Below, piece by piece: positions 12,440-23,616 of a stretch of 64,000 nucleotides of DNA. The DNA lies in the NCBI GenBank assembly GCA_031769625.1, contig JAUIMM010000016.1, positions 14,733,001-14,797,000 of the forward strand. The letters run 5' to 3'. Source of the stretch: Taudactylus pleione. Its lineage: Eukaryota > Chordata > Amphibia > Anura > Myobatrachidae. A program made the position numbers and the translations under genes. The stretch's first letter is position 1. Every line of letters starts with the position of its first letter. Under the pieces are notes generated by a model that saw nothing but the letters and a program-made list of their open reading frames with translations, had not been told where the DNA came from and ran no database searches.

Positions 12440-12787
12440 TGCTGCTTTGAGGATGAAGGTGGAATCTAGACGGATTTCTAACCGGGGACACACTACCTCC
12501 ATCAATTGTCTAAATCTCACTGCACTAATGGCGGATACCGGACGCACGTCTAACACCAACATAGCAGTCAAGGCCTCAGTTATACGTTTTGCTTCTGGAT
12601 GACTGCTGTCGTACTTCATCCTCCTCGCTAGGGACTGTTGGAGGGTCAATTGTTTAGTAAAAGTAGTGGTGTTCCTACTTCCTCTCTGGGATGATGAACA
12701 ACTCCCAGCAGCAGCAACAGCACTAGGAGGAAGTGGTTCTTGATCTTTCCCTATTTTATTTTTATCGGAGAAAGTTTGGTCCTCCAT
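12440..12787 (-). pseudogene. hAT transposase, N-terminal fragment with internal deletion
   Basis: Starts MEDQTFSDKNKI, identical to the start of the transposase at 25612. It then jumps from about residue 22 to the region equivalent to 26750-27020 of the fuller copy (SSSQRGSRNTT ... LQQSLARRMKYDS ... AMLVLDVRPVSAIS). The whole BED zinc finger region is therefore deleted in frame. It runs into the 138-bp array at about 12440 and ends there. No catalytic Asp remains. Confidence 0.85.
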
Positions 12788-12839
12788 TTATGTTATATTG
12801 ATATATACGTGCGGCTAAGGCGCACACAAACGCAGAAAA

Positions 12840-13790
12840 TATTTTTTTATTTTTGCTGGAGAGTAGTGCACTTTGTGGGTTACACCACCCTTTAAGAAAT
12901 GAGCCAGCCGGCCCTTTACTTATGGGACACAGGCGCACGCTTGGCACTACTTTGTTGATGCACGTGCGGCTACTGCGCACACAATTCACAAACACAAAAA
13001 AATATATTTTTTTATTTTGTTTGGAGTGCCCTTTGGGGGTTACAGCACCCTTTAGTGGTCAATCCAGCCAGCCCTTTATTTATGGGACACAGGCGCACGC
13101 TTGGCACTACTTTGTTGATGCATGTGCGGCTACTGCGCACACAATTCACAAACAGAAAATATTTTTTTATTTTGTTTGGAGTGTACTTTGGGGGTTACAG
13201 CACCCTTTAATGGGCAAGCCAGCCGGCCCTTTACTTATGACACAGGCGCACGCTTGGCACTACTTTGTTGATGCACGTGCGGCTACTGCGCACACAATTC
13301 ACAAACACAGAAAATATATATTTTTTTTGTTTGGAGTGCACTTTGGGGGTTACAGCACCCTTTAATGGTCAAGCCAGCCGGCCCTTTACTTATGACACAG
13401 GCGCACGCTTGGCACTACTTTGTTGATGCACGTGCGGCTACTGCGCACACAATTCACAAACACAGAAAATATTTTTTTATTTGGTTTGGAGTGTACTTTG
13501 GGGATTACAGCACCCTTTAACGGTCAAGCCAGCCGGCCCTTTACTTATGACACAGGCGCACGCTTGACACTACTTTGTTGATGCACGTGCGGCTACTGCG
13601 CACACAATTCACAAACACAGAAAATATATATTTTTTTGTTTGGAGTGCACTTTGGGGGTTACAGCAACCTTTACAAGCCAGCCGGCCCTTTACTAATGGG
13701 ACACAGGCGCACGCTTGGTGCTGCTCCTTTGTTGATGCACGTGCAGCCACAGTGCACACAATTCACAAACACAGAAAAAAAATATTTTTT
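12840..13790. repeat. 155-bp tandem array in hAT 5' leader
   Basis: About six units; the CACGTGCGGCTAC motif recurs at 12961, 13121 (CATGTG), 13274, 13429, 13584 and 13738 (period 153-160 bp). Same repeat family as the 160-bp array at 23950-25560 in the sibling element, in opposite orientation. Long open frames in it are repeat artefacts. Confidence 0.9.
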
Positions 13791-13865
13791 TTAGCACTTG
13801 GGGGGAGCACCCCTGACGACAGAGCACCCCCTGGACAACACTACTGCATCCCTTTAGGACTGGGG

Positions 13866-14320
13866 CACTGCACAGGACTTTGGAGTGGACACAGCCCCTA
13901 TGGACAACTGACTGCACAACACAGTCCAGCCAGCCCCTATGGACTTTGAAGTAGTGGACACAGCCCCTATGGACAACAGCAGCACAGCACAACACAGCCA
14001 AGCCCCTATGGACTTTGAAGTAGTGGACACAGCCCCTATGGACAACAGCAGCACAGCGCAGCACAGCACAGCACAACACTACTCTGCACTACACTACACA
14101 GCCTAGCCAGCCCTAACTCCCACCCTCCCTCTTCACTGTCCACAGCCGAGTGAGAAAATGTCGCCGACGCACATGTCGCCGACGCAGTCCAGCCAGCCCC
14201 TATGGACTTTGAAGTAGTGGACACAGCCCCTATTAACAACAGCAGCACAGCACAACACAGCCAGCCCCTATGGACTTTGAAGTAGTGGACAACAGCAGCA
14301 CTACACTACACTACACTACA
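13866..14320. repeat. Short irregular duplications in hAT transcribed leader
   Basis: The phrase CCCTATGGACTTTGAAGTAG and its neighbours recur at about 13938, 14011, 14201 and 14271, mixed with CAGCAGCACAGCACAACAC-type runs. The sibling element has the same phrases once or twice at 23720-23880. This is the region just downstream of the putative promoter (minus strand). Confidence 0.7.
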
Positions 14321-14397
14321 CAGCCCAGCCAGCCCTAACTCCCACCCTCCCTCTTCACTGTCCACAGCCGAGTGAGAAAATGTCGCCGACGCAGGTA

Positions 14398-14406
14398 CCT
14401 TATATA
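14398..14406 (-). promoter_or_regulatory. TATA box of hAT element 1
   Basis: TATATAAGG on the minus strand, 160 bp inside the 5' terminus. The same word lies at the equivalent place in the other two coding hAT copies (23608-23616 and 30698-30706). In all three it is followed by a conserved block (CCATTT...CTC-GGCTGTG and GAGGGAGGGTGGG). Conservation in three copies supports promoter function. Confidence 0.6.
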
Positions 14407-14563
14407 GGATCCAAAACCCGCGAGACCCGGAAGGCGGGATGATGACGTTTTGCCTCGATTTCAGATCCGAGTCAGGTGGGAAAAGTCGAGCCTGACTCGG
14501 ATCGGCCTCGGATCGGGGGGGCTCGGGGGGGTTCGGATTTCAGAAATCCGAACCCGCTCACCC

Positions 14564-14566
<3 letters not shown>

Positions 14567-14606
<40 letters not shown>
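14567..14606. repeat. AT microsatellite
   Basis: About 20 AT dinucleotides directly at the 5' end of hAT element 1. It is the continuation of the tract at 10786-10825. Confidence 0.9.
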
Positions 14607-14609
<3 letters not shown>

Positions 14610-15186
14610 TAACAATGGATGTCACTCGGATAAAAGACCATATAACAAACTGTGGTAGATCAAGACACACAAACAAATAAACACATACCTTATAAAGTCT
14701 CCATACAAAGTGCTCCCCGTTCACCAGTCCAAGCTGCTGCTCCCGTCTGAGACCCGATGACGTCACGTGTGCGCCGTAGCGCTGGCGTCTCGGTCGTCTC
14801 CAGGGGGGTGTGGTTAATCACCATGGTGACAATGTCAACTAAAGAAAAACAATAACAATAAATAACAATAAATAATCAAGATACTAAGCTGATACATAAA
14901 AACCGTAAAACTCAAAAACAGAAGGGGACAGAATTCCCAGGTCAGAAGTATCTAAACCATGCTGAGGAAGACAACTAACCGGACCTACTAATATATAAAG
15001 AAGCAGACAAAAAGACTCTGCTCTGTGTTATGTGTGGAAACATGCATGCTGGGACAAAGGAGAACAGATGGAATGCTAGGACTAATTAAAGAAAACTAGA
15101 AAAACTAAGTATTTCATTAAGTCCATGAGGATTCACAGTCTGTAAAGATCCACCATGCTTCTCTTTGTAAAAGTAAGCAGTCCCTA
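14607..15186. other. Downstream flank of PLE 2, no gene
   Basis: Non-coding. It lies 3' of the PLE 2 frame (minus strand) and may include its 3' UTR and terminal sequence, but no diagnostic pseudo-LTR motif could be fixed. 14740-14800 is CpG-rich. Confidence 0.35.
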
Positions 15187-17621
15187 TTACCTCCTCTTCC
15201 AATCGATCATTTTATATCTAATTGTAGATAAATGCTTGATTGTGCGAAAATGTCTCGCAACTGGATGGTCCGACGGTTTGCCTTCCAAGGCTGCTCTAAT
15301 ATTAGACCTATGAAGGGCCATCCTCTCTTTAAATTGTCGTGAAGTTTTTCCGATATAGAGGAGACCACAGGGGCACCTAATATAATACACAACAAATTTA
15401 CTTGAACAGGTCAGGGAATATCTGATCTTAAAAGTTTTACCTGAATGGGGGTGAACAAAAGTATTGCCTATCTCAAGAAAACTGCATGTGACACAGCCCG
15501 TACATTTGAAATTGCCTGCTTTAAATGTAAGGAAATGTTCCAAAGGACATATATCATTCCTGATATATCGTTATGAACAACTATATCTCTAATATTTCTC
15601 CCCCTCTTAAAGGAGGGTAAAAAGGAACTTTTTCAAATCCGGGCAGTTGATGATCCAATGTAATGACCGGCCAAGCTTTTTTAGCTAAATGTATAATTGA
15701 TTGACTGACCGGAGTATAGTCCTGTGTCCAGATGATTTTATTAGGGGCCATATTCTTCTTATTGCTTCTTGTCAATGCTTCCCGACGTGATAGACTGAGT
15801 GCTTTTTCTTTAGCTTTTTTTTATTCTTTAGGAGAGTATCCCCTAATGAGGAATTTGTTGAGTATTAAATTCATTTTGGTTTCTGCATCTTGATTGTCAC
15901 TGCAGATCCTTTTGATCCGTAAAAATTGTGAAAGAGGAAGTCCATACTTGGTGGAATTGGGATGATAACTATTGCTGTGTAATAAAGTATTGCGATCCGT
16001 TGGTTTAGTGTACAAGGTAGTATGTAACTCCAACCTCTGATTGACTGAAACTTCCACATCCAGATAATGTATTTTGGATGTACTGACTTGCCAAGTAAAT
16101 TTAATAGCAGTGTCTTTTTGGTTAATGTCCTCCATTGCTTCCTGGAAGCTATCTTCATCCCCTGTCCACAATATAAAGATATCATCTATATAACGGCAAT
16201 ACCACTGTATGTGGTCAGAGATGGACTTGTTGGAAAAGAAAAGTTCTTTTTCCACTTTAGACAGGAAGATATTAGCAAAGCTAGGGGCCACACAGGACCC
16301 CATAGCACATCCAGTCCATTGAAGGTATATTTTAGAGTCAAACAGAAAATAATTCCCTGTTAAAGTAATTTCTAATAAACTCATAAATAAATCCAAATCT
16401 GGACCTTTATAGAGGACATTGTCTGTTAATATAGATCACATTGTCTCCAAGCCTCACGAATGTGGAATACAGGTATATAAATTGACTACGTCAATAGTAC
16501 ATAATAACGTGCCTGCTGGGATGGGTGATAGCTCCATTAATTTCAGCAAGAAGCTTGTAGTGTCCTTTAAAATGGTGTCTTGAGCCTGAACGATGGGCTG
16601 TAAAAAATGGTCAAGATATTGCGCCACTGTATAATCGAGAGAGTCTCTAGCCACTATAATGGGCCTGCCTGGTGGTACTTGTGCGTTCTTGTGCTTTTTG
16701 GGGATGGTATAAAATACAGGGATAATGGGCCAATCTGTGGACATGGCATCACAAATTATTTGAGGGATGATATGTTCTGATATTGCATTCATCAGAATTT
16801 GGTCCAATTCCTTTTTAAAGGTCTCCGTAGGGTCCTTGTGGAGTATGGAATATGTATTCTTGTCCAACAGGTGCCGATATACCTCATCCTTATATTTACT
16901 GAGATCCTGAATTACTATGCCCCCGCCTTTGTCGGCGGGGCAAATTACAATGTCTTGATAAGTGCCTAAATTCTTTACGGCTTGTTTTTCTTTAGTGGAA
17001 AGATTGTGAAAAGAAGGAATATATCCTCCAATTTTTTCTGTCAGATTATGATCAATATGTGTGGTCAAATATTTAATTGATTGATTCTGTGACGGAGGGT
17101 CAAAGTTTGATTTCTTAGAAATCGGAAGATGTTCATCTATCCGTTCATCAGTGTTGGCAAAATGTTCCTTTAATCGTAATCTACGGTTAAATTTATGAAG
17201 ATCCACTTTGGATTTAAAAAGATCTGGATGGTTCGTGGGGACAAAAGAGAGACCCTTATTGAGAACATTGTATTCATCCTGAGAGAGAATCCTTGAGGAT
17301 AAGTTAAATACTAAATCCTCCGTTTGTAAGTTCTTTTTCCTCTCCCTCGCCCATTGGCCGCTCCTACGTGTCTGGGATCGTCTATGGGCCCAGTCCTGGC
17401 TCTGGTGGAAACACCTGTTGGAGGTTTCAAGGTGACTTTGTTGGTCGCTCAACGTTGCTCCCCCACTTGAGGTCTCCGTATCTAAAAAAAACTTGTTTAT
17501 GTCGTGAATTAAGTCCTCGTTGTCTATCTGGTCTCTGTTCCCTGTGGAATGCCCAGCTGTACACTCTGAATTCTGTGTAGTCCTGGTTTACTGTTTGGAG
17601 CTTAGCCTGTTTAAATTGCAT
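15187..17621 (-). pseudogene. Penelope-like element 2: near full-length RT plus GIY-YIG
   Basis: Degenerate polyprotein in several frames. Order on the minus strand: a Gln/Arg-rich N-terminus (17621-17427); an RT N-terminal region (17452-16454) with KKHKNAQVPPGRPI and motif A (CTIDVVNLYTCIPH); motif B (GCAMGSCVAPSFANIF) and the catalytic RYIDDIFILW box (16396-15821); a linker; then a Cys-rich segment (FKCTGCVTC) and the GIY-YIG nuclease (YYIRCPCGLLYIGKTSRQFKERM, 15543-15187). All hallmark motifs are present, so it is close to complete. Frame breaks near 17450, 16430, 15830 and 15560 make it inactive. YIDD catalyses reverse transcription, and GIY-YIG provides the nick in known family members. 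The PLE clade was not determined. Confidence 0.93.
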
Positions 17622-17956
17622 TAAGTCGGCTTTATATTTATCTATTTGGCTTTATTAAATGTGTTACATTTACAGAAAAGTTTTCATCTTATTGTATAAA
17701 ACACTTTTTTCCAAATATGTCCACCAAATTGTTGTTTTTTAAATGATCAAATTACATAATTAAAAGTTATATAATCTTTAATCAGTATAGTTATATAAAC
17801 AAATCTGCATATTTGTTTACAAAAAATTATACTGAATCACTCTAAATACCTAATATTTATGAAATGTGATAATAAAACAACTTGACAATTTTGGGGACAT
17901 TTTTTGGGAAAAAAATATTAGCCAGTTAAGTAGTTAAAGCACTGATTAATCTGAGG
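17622..17956. other. AT-rich DNA, no gene
   Basis: May be the 5' end of PLE 2. Nothing else was recognised. Confidence 0.35.
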
Positions 17957-17964
17957 GTCTAATA

Positions 17965-18149
17965 CAGTGATTCCCAACCTCGGTCCTCAAGGCACACCAA
18001 CAGTCTTGGTTTTAGTGATACCCATGCTTGAGCACAGATGGTTAAATCAAAGTAACTGAGGTACTAATTAAGTCACCTGTGCTCAAGTATGGCTGTCCTT
18101 AAAACCTGGTCTGTTAGTGTGCCTTGAGGACAGTGGTTGGGGACCCCTG
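17965..18149. mobile_element. 185-bp hAT MITE, perfect TSD GTCTAATA
   Basis: Termini CAGTGATTCCCAACCTCGG and, in reverse, CAGGGGTCCCCAACCACTG. The inverted repeat extends inward (CCTCAAGGCACAC) and a second internal inverted pair (TGAGCACAG / CTGTGCTCA) follows. The 8-bp duplication GTCTAATA lies at 17957-17964 and 18150-18157. The 8-bp TSD and CAG..CTG ends place it with hAT non-autonomous elements. Non-coding. Confidence 0.92.
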
Positions 18150-19059
18150 GTCTAATAGTTCAGCAAATTTGCTAGTGACCATTTATAACTAAAATGATTA
18201 ATCAATTAAACACTTGTCAAGGTAATTTCCATTAATTTTCTACTCTAATAACCACTAACAATGATACTCAATTAATGATCTTCATATCTCAGGAGAAGTA
18301 TGTAATTAGAGATGTGCACTGTCCCCCGTGTTTTGATTTTGGTTTTGGAACTGGATCTCTCTTGGTTTTGGATCTGGATTGGTTTTGCCAAAACCTCACC
18401 TTCGTGTTTTGTTTTTCGGTTTTGGATCTGGATTTTTTCTTTAAAAATCATAAAAACAGCTAAAATCACATAAAATTGGCCTTTTTTTGTTCCTACAGTA
18501 TTATTAACCTCAATAACATTTATTTCCACTTGTTTCCAGTCAATTTTGACCACCTCACAGCTCACTATATTGTTTTCATGCAGTTTAGGCCCAAAACTTG
18601 CACCAAGCTAGCTCGCTGACTAAGCTGAGTGGCAGCAGTGAGCGGCACAAACACATGGCAGTTCAACTTCAAACATGGCACATCAGGAAACATTTTTATT
18701 ATTCAAGAGAGGCCTGAGGGAGTTGGAGAATGTATGTCGTTGAAGGCAGGGCAGGGACAGGAAGGGTTGGTTGGTAGTAAATTTAATTTCATTATTTGAT
18801 TCCGAAGAAAATTTATGAGGGAGAAGGGGAGGGGAGGAGGCATTTACAAAAAAATTTTTATACATTCACTTCAGTCCTTGTCACAGAATAATCCTTGAGC
18901 ATGGCTGCTGCTGCTACTGCTGGGAGTGGACCAGGAAGAGTGCTTTCCAAAAACCAACAAACAATTGACTTAAATAATCCTTTGCCAACCTTCTGTAAAA
19001 GCATTTCCCAACCTGTACAGGGACATTAAAAAAACAGAGTTAGTTAGTGGCCTCAAGCG

Positions 19060-19730
19060 TACAATCCATGATTTTAGGCAGGAGTAGCCAATCCTAAGAG
19101 CTACCAACAGAGCATGTTTTTCAGGTCTCCAGGTCTCCTCACAGAATACCAAAGATTATCACAAGCAAAAGATTTATCTCTCCGGAATCTGTCTGGGAAT
19201 TCATGGATTGCATCTGGCCTGAATGCACTAAGACATCCAGTAATTCTGTGTTCTGTATCCGATTTTATTCCTACATGAATCGCAAACTGAAATACGGAAT
19301 AGTGAGCATAGACAACATGGGGGCCTTTGTTATTCCGCTGCCTGCATGCCAACCAATACCTCCCAGACTAGACCCACTGGGGTGACCAGGTCTTGATAAT
19401 GACCATCCCCATCTATTGCTAGGCCTTCTTCTTCCAAACCATCCATCCTGGACTTCCTGTCAAAAAAGGGTGAGCAGGGTACAGAAAGAGGAGCTAGATG
19501 TCCCCAATGACATTTTTTTCTTCTATAATAGATGATGTGGAGAGAGAAGAGCTTCAGATGCTGGAACAGGGGCTTCCATCTATTTGGCTTCCCTCCAGAG
19601 TGCAGAGCTCTGTTCCTCAGGAAATGTCTATGCCTGAGCTGATAGGTAGTCTCTGTCTTTTGGTAAACACCCTTCAGGAGATGGCAACCCAAAATAACAA
19701 CTATAATAATGTGTCCTGCCTGATCCCTTA
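19060..19730. other. Conserved family B core block, function unknown
   Basis: This block is strikingly similar to 35860-36470 although surrounding sequence is more diverged. Shared stretches include CGGAATCTGTCTGGGAATTC, GCATGCCAACCAATACCTCC and GATAATGACCATCCCCATCT. Two antisense frames keep similar peptides in both copies (for example CLSAFRPDAIHEFPDRFR versus CLSAFRPNTIHEFPDRFR, minus here and minus in the 35.9-kb copy), and a sense frame also stays similar, so I cannot say which strand coded. T-tract/AG junctions (TTCTATAATAG before GATGATGTGG) look like splice acceptors. I do not recognise a family. Confidence 0.5.
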
Positions 19731-20099
19731 ACAGCAACATACCCCATATGGCCAACTCATAACATGACACCCAGTTTGCATTCTCCTCTCTCTTATGACA
19801 CTAATCCAATCGCCATGGTTGATCAATCATCCATGTGTGGTCCACCCCATTTTTGGCTTTCTATATTCTAACATCATAATAACACACTAGAACACACTAG
19901 ACTAATAATCTTTGTTTTGTTTACGTTTTTGAATTGAACAGTTTTAGAATTTAGGATGTCCACTCTATATAGGTTTGTAAATAAGTATAGGCTTTAGTTT
20001 TTTAGAGCATATAACTTTATATGCTGTTAGGGTCACATTTCTATGACATACGTGACATTTCTATGTTTAAGATAAAAAAAAAAACTTTTTGTAACCAAA

Positions 20100-20560
20100 T
20101 AACTTTAAAAAAAAAATGTCATTGCAATATTCATGCAGCCCCTTGACAGACAGCAGCACAGCACCCCTGCATAGCTTCGCCAATGATTGTGTGCGTGGCT
20201 AACACGCACACAAAATATATTGTTTATTTTTTGGGCAGCAGCCCTTTGGCAGACAGCAGCACTACACCCCTGCGCAGCTACTCCGAAGACAGGTGTGGCT
20301 AATATGCACACAAAAAAATTGTTTATTTATTTTTTGGGCAGCAGCCCTTGACGCCACACACAAAAAAAAATTGTTTATATATATTTTTTTAACACTGGGG
20401 TGAACCCCTGAAAGAGGCAGCAGCCCCTTAACAGACAGCAGTACAGCACCCCTGCACTGATGACAAGTGTGGCTAACACTATTTCTTTTCTTTTTTTCCA
20501 CCCTGGGGGTGGATGAAGAGCACCCCTGAAGGACAGAGCACCCCCTGGACAACACAGCAC
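20100..20560. repeat. Irregular tandem units in family B leader
   Basis: Units containing CAGACAGCAGCAC, CACCCCTGC and a run of A/T near TTGTTTAT recur at about 20150, 20255 and 20435 (uneven spacing). The counterpart at 35160-35340 has two units. These are non-coding leader repeats analogous to the arrays of the coding hAT copies. Confidence 0.6.
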
Positions 20561-21033
20561 TTCAGCCAGCCAGCCCCTATGGACAGGACAACTGCCAGCC
20601 CTATGGACAGGACAATGACAGCCATACAGTCCCTATGGAGATGACAATAGCCAGCCAGCCCTCTATAGACAACAGCCAGCCCCTCTATTTACAACAGCCA
20701 GCCCTTATGGACAACAGTAGCCAGCCCCAACAACAGCACAGCACAGGTCCCAGCTCCCTCCCTTTTCACTCTCCACAGCCGGAATGAAAAATTCAAGTGA
20801 TCACTGGACCTCGTTTTCTGATCTGAGTCAGGCGGGGAAAACCGACTGGGATCCCCAAAGTTCGGGTGGGTTCAGTAATAGCCTGCAATTTGCAGATAGC
20901 AGCACGATTTTGGTGATTTAGCCTCTAGATTTAAAGAGGCAATAATTTAAAAGGCAAAACAATGTTGGTTTTGCAGACTATTGCATTTACACCTAGATGT
21001 AGCTTCATTTAAAATATTTTACACTCTCATTAA

Positions 21034-21525
21034 GGCCAGGATGTACTAAAGGAAAAATGCTTTCCATATGTACTAAGCCCCGGCCGCCCTTTTTTCGGTG
21101 TGGACGGTAACGGGCGAAAAACCTGACGTTACCCTATAGAAGCCTATGGGCTTCTTACCGCACCCCGCACGAGACGCTTCGCTGCTGCCTCGCCACCCCA
21201 GCGCTGGCCCCCACTCCCCTGCTCTCCATGGTTGCCGTCCAGTGTTCCTGCTGGGTCCTCTGCCTCCTCCTAATCTTCTGGGTGCAGGGAGGGGGAGGAG
21301 GAGCCCAGGGCTTCCTGCACAGCTGACCAGCAGGAAGCTCCAGGGGCTCGGAGGGGGAAGGGTCCAATGGAGACCCCGTCACCCGGCGTCTGCTGCTTCG
21401 CAAAAGGCAGCTCTTATTGCAAGAGCTATCCTTTGTGATACTAATCGCATATGTTAGTACATATGCGATTAGTAAGGTTGCGGCAACTGGCGGAATAGTC
21501 ACCGCAACCTTAGTACATCCCGGCC
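21034..21525. mobile_element. MITE with GGCC-GGATGTACTAA termini
   Basis: 492 bp. Termini are GGCCAGGATGTACTAAAGG and, in reverse, GGCCGGGATGTACTAAGG. GC-rich interior with an internal palindrome around CATATG. The ATGTACTAA word is shared with the MITE at 47050-47455. Flanks TAA/AAA suggest a 3-bp TSD with one change, uncertain. The open frames across it are composition artefacts. Confidence 0.7.
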
Positions 21526-21586
21526 AAACATTGAGTTTAGTAAATCCTTGCATAATGTAAAACAGTAGCACATATGATATAATGCA

Positions 21587-21785
21587 CAGGTTCTCACACT
21601 CGGTTCTCAGGACCCCAAACAGGTCACATTGTCCAGGTCGCCCAGCAGTACACAGGTGTATTCATTACTCACTGACACATTTTAAAAGATCTACAGGTGG
21701 AGATAATTATATCACTTTTGATTCTGTGAGGAGACCTGGAAAACAAGCACTGTTTGGGGTCCTGAGGACCGAGTTTGAGAACCTG
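21587..21785. mobile_element. hAT-type MITE with CAGGTTCTCA termini
   Basis: 199 bp. Left CAGGTTCTCACACTCGGTTC and right, in reverse, CAGGTTCTCAAACTCGGTCC; the inverted repeat continues through AGGACCCCAAACAG. No exact 8-bp TSD was read at these borders, although TGATAT occurs near both ends. Non-coding. Confidence 0.75.
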
Positions 21786-21989
21786 TGATATGACACGCTC
21801 CAGACTATTAAAACCACTTTCTTACAGCTCCAATGCGTGTCCAGGGTAGCACAGAGGTCCGCTCATGCTGCACATCGCTCCTGGCTGGTGCTGAGGTCTG
21901 TTTGTGCTGCTCCTGCCCCGTCTGCTCAGTGTCCTGTTATTGAGAATGAAGATGGCTCTCTGCAGCCTCTTGCTCACAGCGTGTCTTTC

Positions 21990-22985
21990 CAGCATGATGG
22001 CACACAGGCCGCATGCCATAGTTCCCTCCTAAACAACAGTGTGGACGCAGCCATGTTGGACTCTGTCACCTGATGCTCTTCCACCACTCACAGCGCTGCT
22101 CCCAAACCAGTTGATTGCAGCATCCACATCCCTGGGGATCCTCCCCTATAAATTCCATTTCCAGACTAGCCTCTGTTGCCAGTACAACGTTGCTTCTTGC
22201 TGAAGTTACAGCTCAGTGCTGAGATCCCAGGTATTCTGTATCTGAATGTTTCCAGTCAGTTATATCCAGTTTCTATATCTGGTAAACAAGTCTCCTATAC
22301 CAACTTGCACACCTGTTTGGTTTTTACCACCAAGACTTGTTCTTGCAGCCACCATCAGTTCCAGCCAATACCTCCATCCATCGGTCTCGATGCTTCCAAC
22401 ATTGGACATATTAATTTAGTTCCACAATTCATCAGCATCGGTCCTAACCGACCAAGTTCATCAATACATCAACATTGGACTCTAATCAATTAAGTTTTTC
22501 AATTCTTTAACATCGGTCCCAACCGATCAAGTTCATTAATATCGGATACATATCAATGAAGTTCTTCAATTCTTCAACATCGGTCTCAAAATAATCAAGT
22601 TCATCAATTCTTCAACATTGGATTCAAATCCATCAAGTTCTTCAAATCATTAACATCAGTCTCAAACCGATCCAGCTCTCAATCCAGCATCATCAGTCCC
22701 AATCCGATTCTGCATATTCATTCAGTATTATCATCTCCAGTTCTCATTCCAACCTGTTGTTTAATAAAGACATTCCATTCTTGTTCACGCCTTCGGGCCC
22801 ATCATCCTCTGCAGCTCCTATACCTCCTTACAGCAATATTTGAGGAAGCCTTATCTCAAGCCACCCAGGTTCATTCACACCTTCCAAGTCTCCCCTTCAG
22901 CCTCCCATGCTTGTTCCAGCCCAAGCCAACACTCAGGCATATTGTGCAGTGGTTCCGGCACTTCCTGTGATCTAATGAAAATCTT
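21990..22985 (+). other. Possible solo LTR or transcript-derived fragment
   Basis: Contains a TATA-like CTATAAA (22146-22152), a downstream region and AATAAA (22763-22768) followed by GT/T-rich text. This TATA-to-polyA layout fits an LTR or a processed sequence. Terminal TG..CA and a TSD could not be fixed, so the class is a guess. Confidence 0.3.
22376..22740. repeat. Degenerate tandem repeat (CAACATCGGTC units)
   Basis: About seven diverged units of roughly 35-50 bp, each with a core like TCAACATCGG(T/A)C followed by AA-CGATCAAGTTC. It lies between the TATA-like and AATAAA signals of the surrounding fragment. Confidence 0.6.
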
Positions 22986-23439
22986 TTCTTTTTGGTATTT
23001 TTCTCCAAAAAATACATGAAAAAGAAAAAGAAAATATATAGTATAGAACTGTAACAAAAAAAGGAGAAATGAATGAGTGGAGGATTCTAATAATGAATAC
23101 CTAGCAACATGTTTCTCAGATCCTACGTCTGCTTCCTCAGGCGTGACAATAGATATGGTAATATAATATTACATAATACATTGGTAATATAATATTATAT
23201 TATATGTCTGTTTTATATGTGTGTGTTTGTGGTAAAGGGGGGTGGGAGGTGTAAGAGACTACTACCGATTGTGTGTGAAGAGACTACTACCGATTGTGTG
23301 TGAGGGTGTATCTCAAAACAAAGAAGATTTACATTATGAGGTCGATGCGGACTCCATTACAAGCTTAGCCTTAGTCACCATTTTGTCTTCATAAAGTCAA
23401 ATAAGATCAATGTAACTATACTATATGCTCATAACAACA
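22986..23439. other. Possible PLE terminal fragment; otherwise unrecognised
   Basis: Around 23110-23150 the reverse strand reads CCTGAGGAAG, then GAAACATGTTG, which resembles the CTGA-GAAG...GAAACGCGTTG motif of PLE ends. An AT-rich block and a 23-bp duplication (GAGACTACTACCGATTGTG twice) at 23245-23300 follow. Low support. Confidence 0.35.
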
Positions 23440-23607
23440 GTATACATTAGGGGTGAGCGGGTTCGGATTTCTGAAATCCGAACCCCCCCGAGCCCCCCCG
23501 ATCCGAGGCCGATCCGAGTCAGGCTCGACTTTTCCCGCCTGACTCGGATCTGAAATCGAGGCAAAACGTCATCATCCCGCCTTCCGAGTCTCGCGGGTTT
23601 TGGATCC

Positions 23608-23616
23608 TATATAAGG
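23608..23616 (+). promoter_or_regulatory. TATA box of hAT element 2
   Basis: TATATAAGG 160 bp inside the 5' terminus, followed by GCGCCATTTTCTCACTCGGC and GAGGGAGGGTGGG. Both blocks are conserved in the copies at 14398 (minus) and 30698. Confidence 0.65.

Larger units (their letters stand above)
10826..14566 (-). mobile_element. hAT element 1, internally deleted copy
   Basis: 3,741-bp copy in minus orientation. The 3' terminus at 10826 reads TAGGGGTGTGCACCGGCC; the 5' terminus at 14566, read in reverse, is TAGGGGTGAGCGGGTTCGG. Eight bases on each side are ATATATAT, consistent with an 8-bp hAT TSD but uninformative in an AT tract. It is a sibling of the fuller element at 23448-29355, sharing termini, TATA box region, 5' leader repeats and 3' UTR. 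Most of the transposase is missing: only an N-terminal piece (12440-12787) and a C-terminal piece (11460-11860) remain, separated by a 138-bp tandem array. It could move only with transposase supplied by another copy. Confidence 0.9.
18307..20873 (-). mobile_element. hAT family B non-coding element, 5'-truncated
   Basis: The 3' terminus at 18307 reads TAGAGATGTGCACTGTCC and is followed by the TTTTGG/GGATCTGGAT-rich 3' subterminal sequence shared by all hAT copies here. The 5' side ends at about 20873 in CCGAACTTTGGGG-type leader sequence (reverse) and stops before the true terminus, so no TSD can be read. The interior does not encode the hAT transposase. It matches 35161-36876 plus 44530-44900 in opposite orientation, defining a second family with its own conserved middle (see 19060-19730). 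Confidence 0.8.

Noticed and set aside
12853..13949. Repeating-peptide frames on plus strand (170 and 124 aa)
   Set aside because: Artefacts of the 155-bp array, antisense to the hAT leader.
14450..14766. Frames with IYIYIY runs
   Set aside because: Translation of the AT microsatellite.
21146..21571. 103- and 138-aa frames
   Set aside because: They lie in a GC-rich MITE; composition-driven, no domains.
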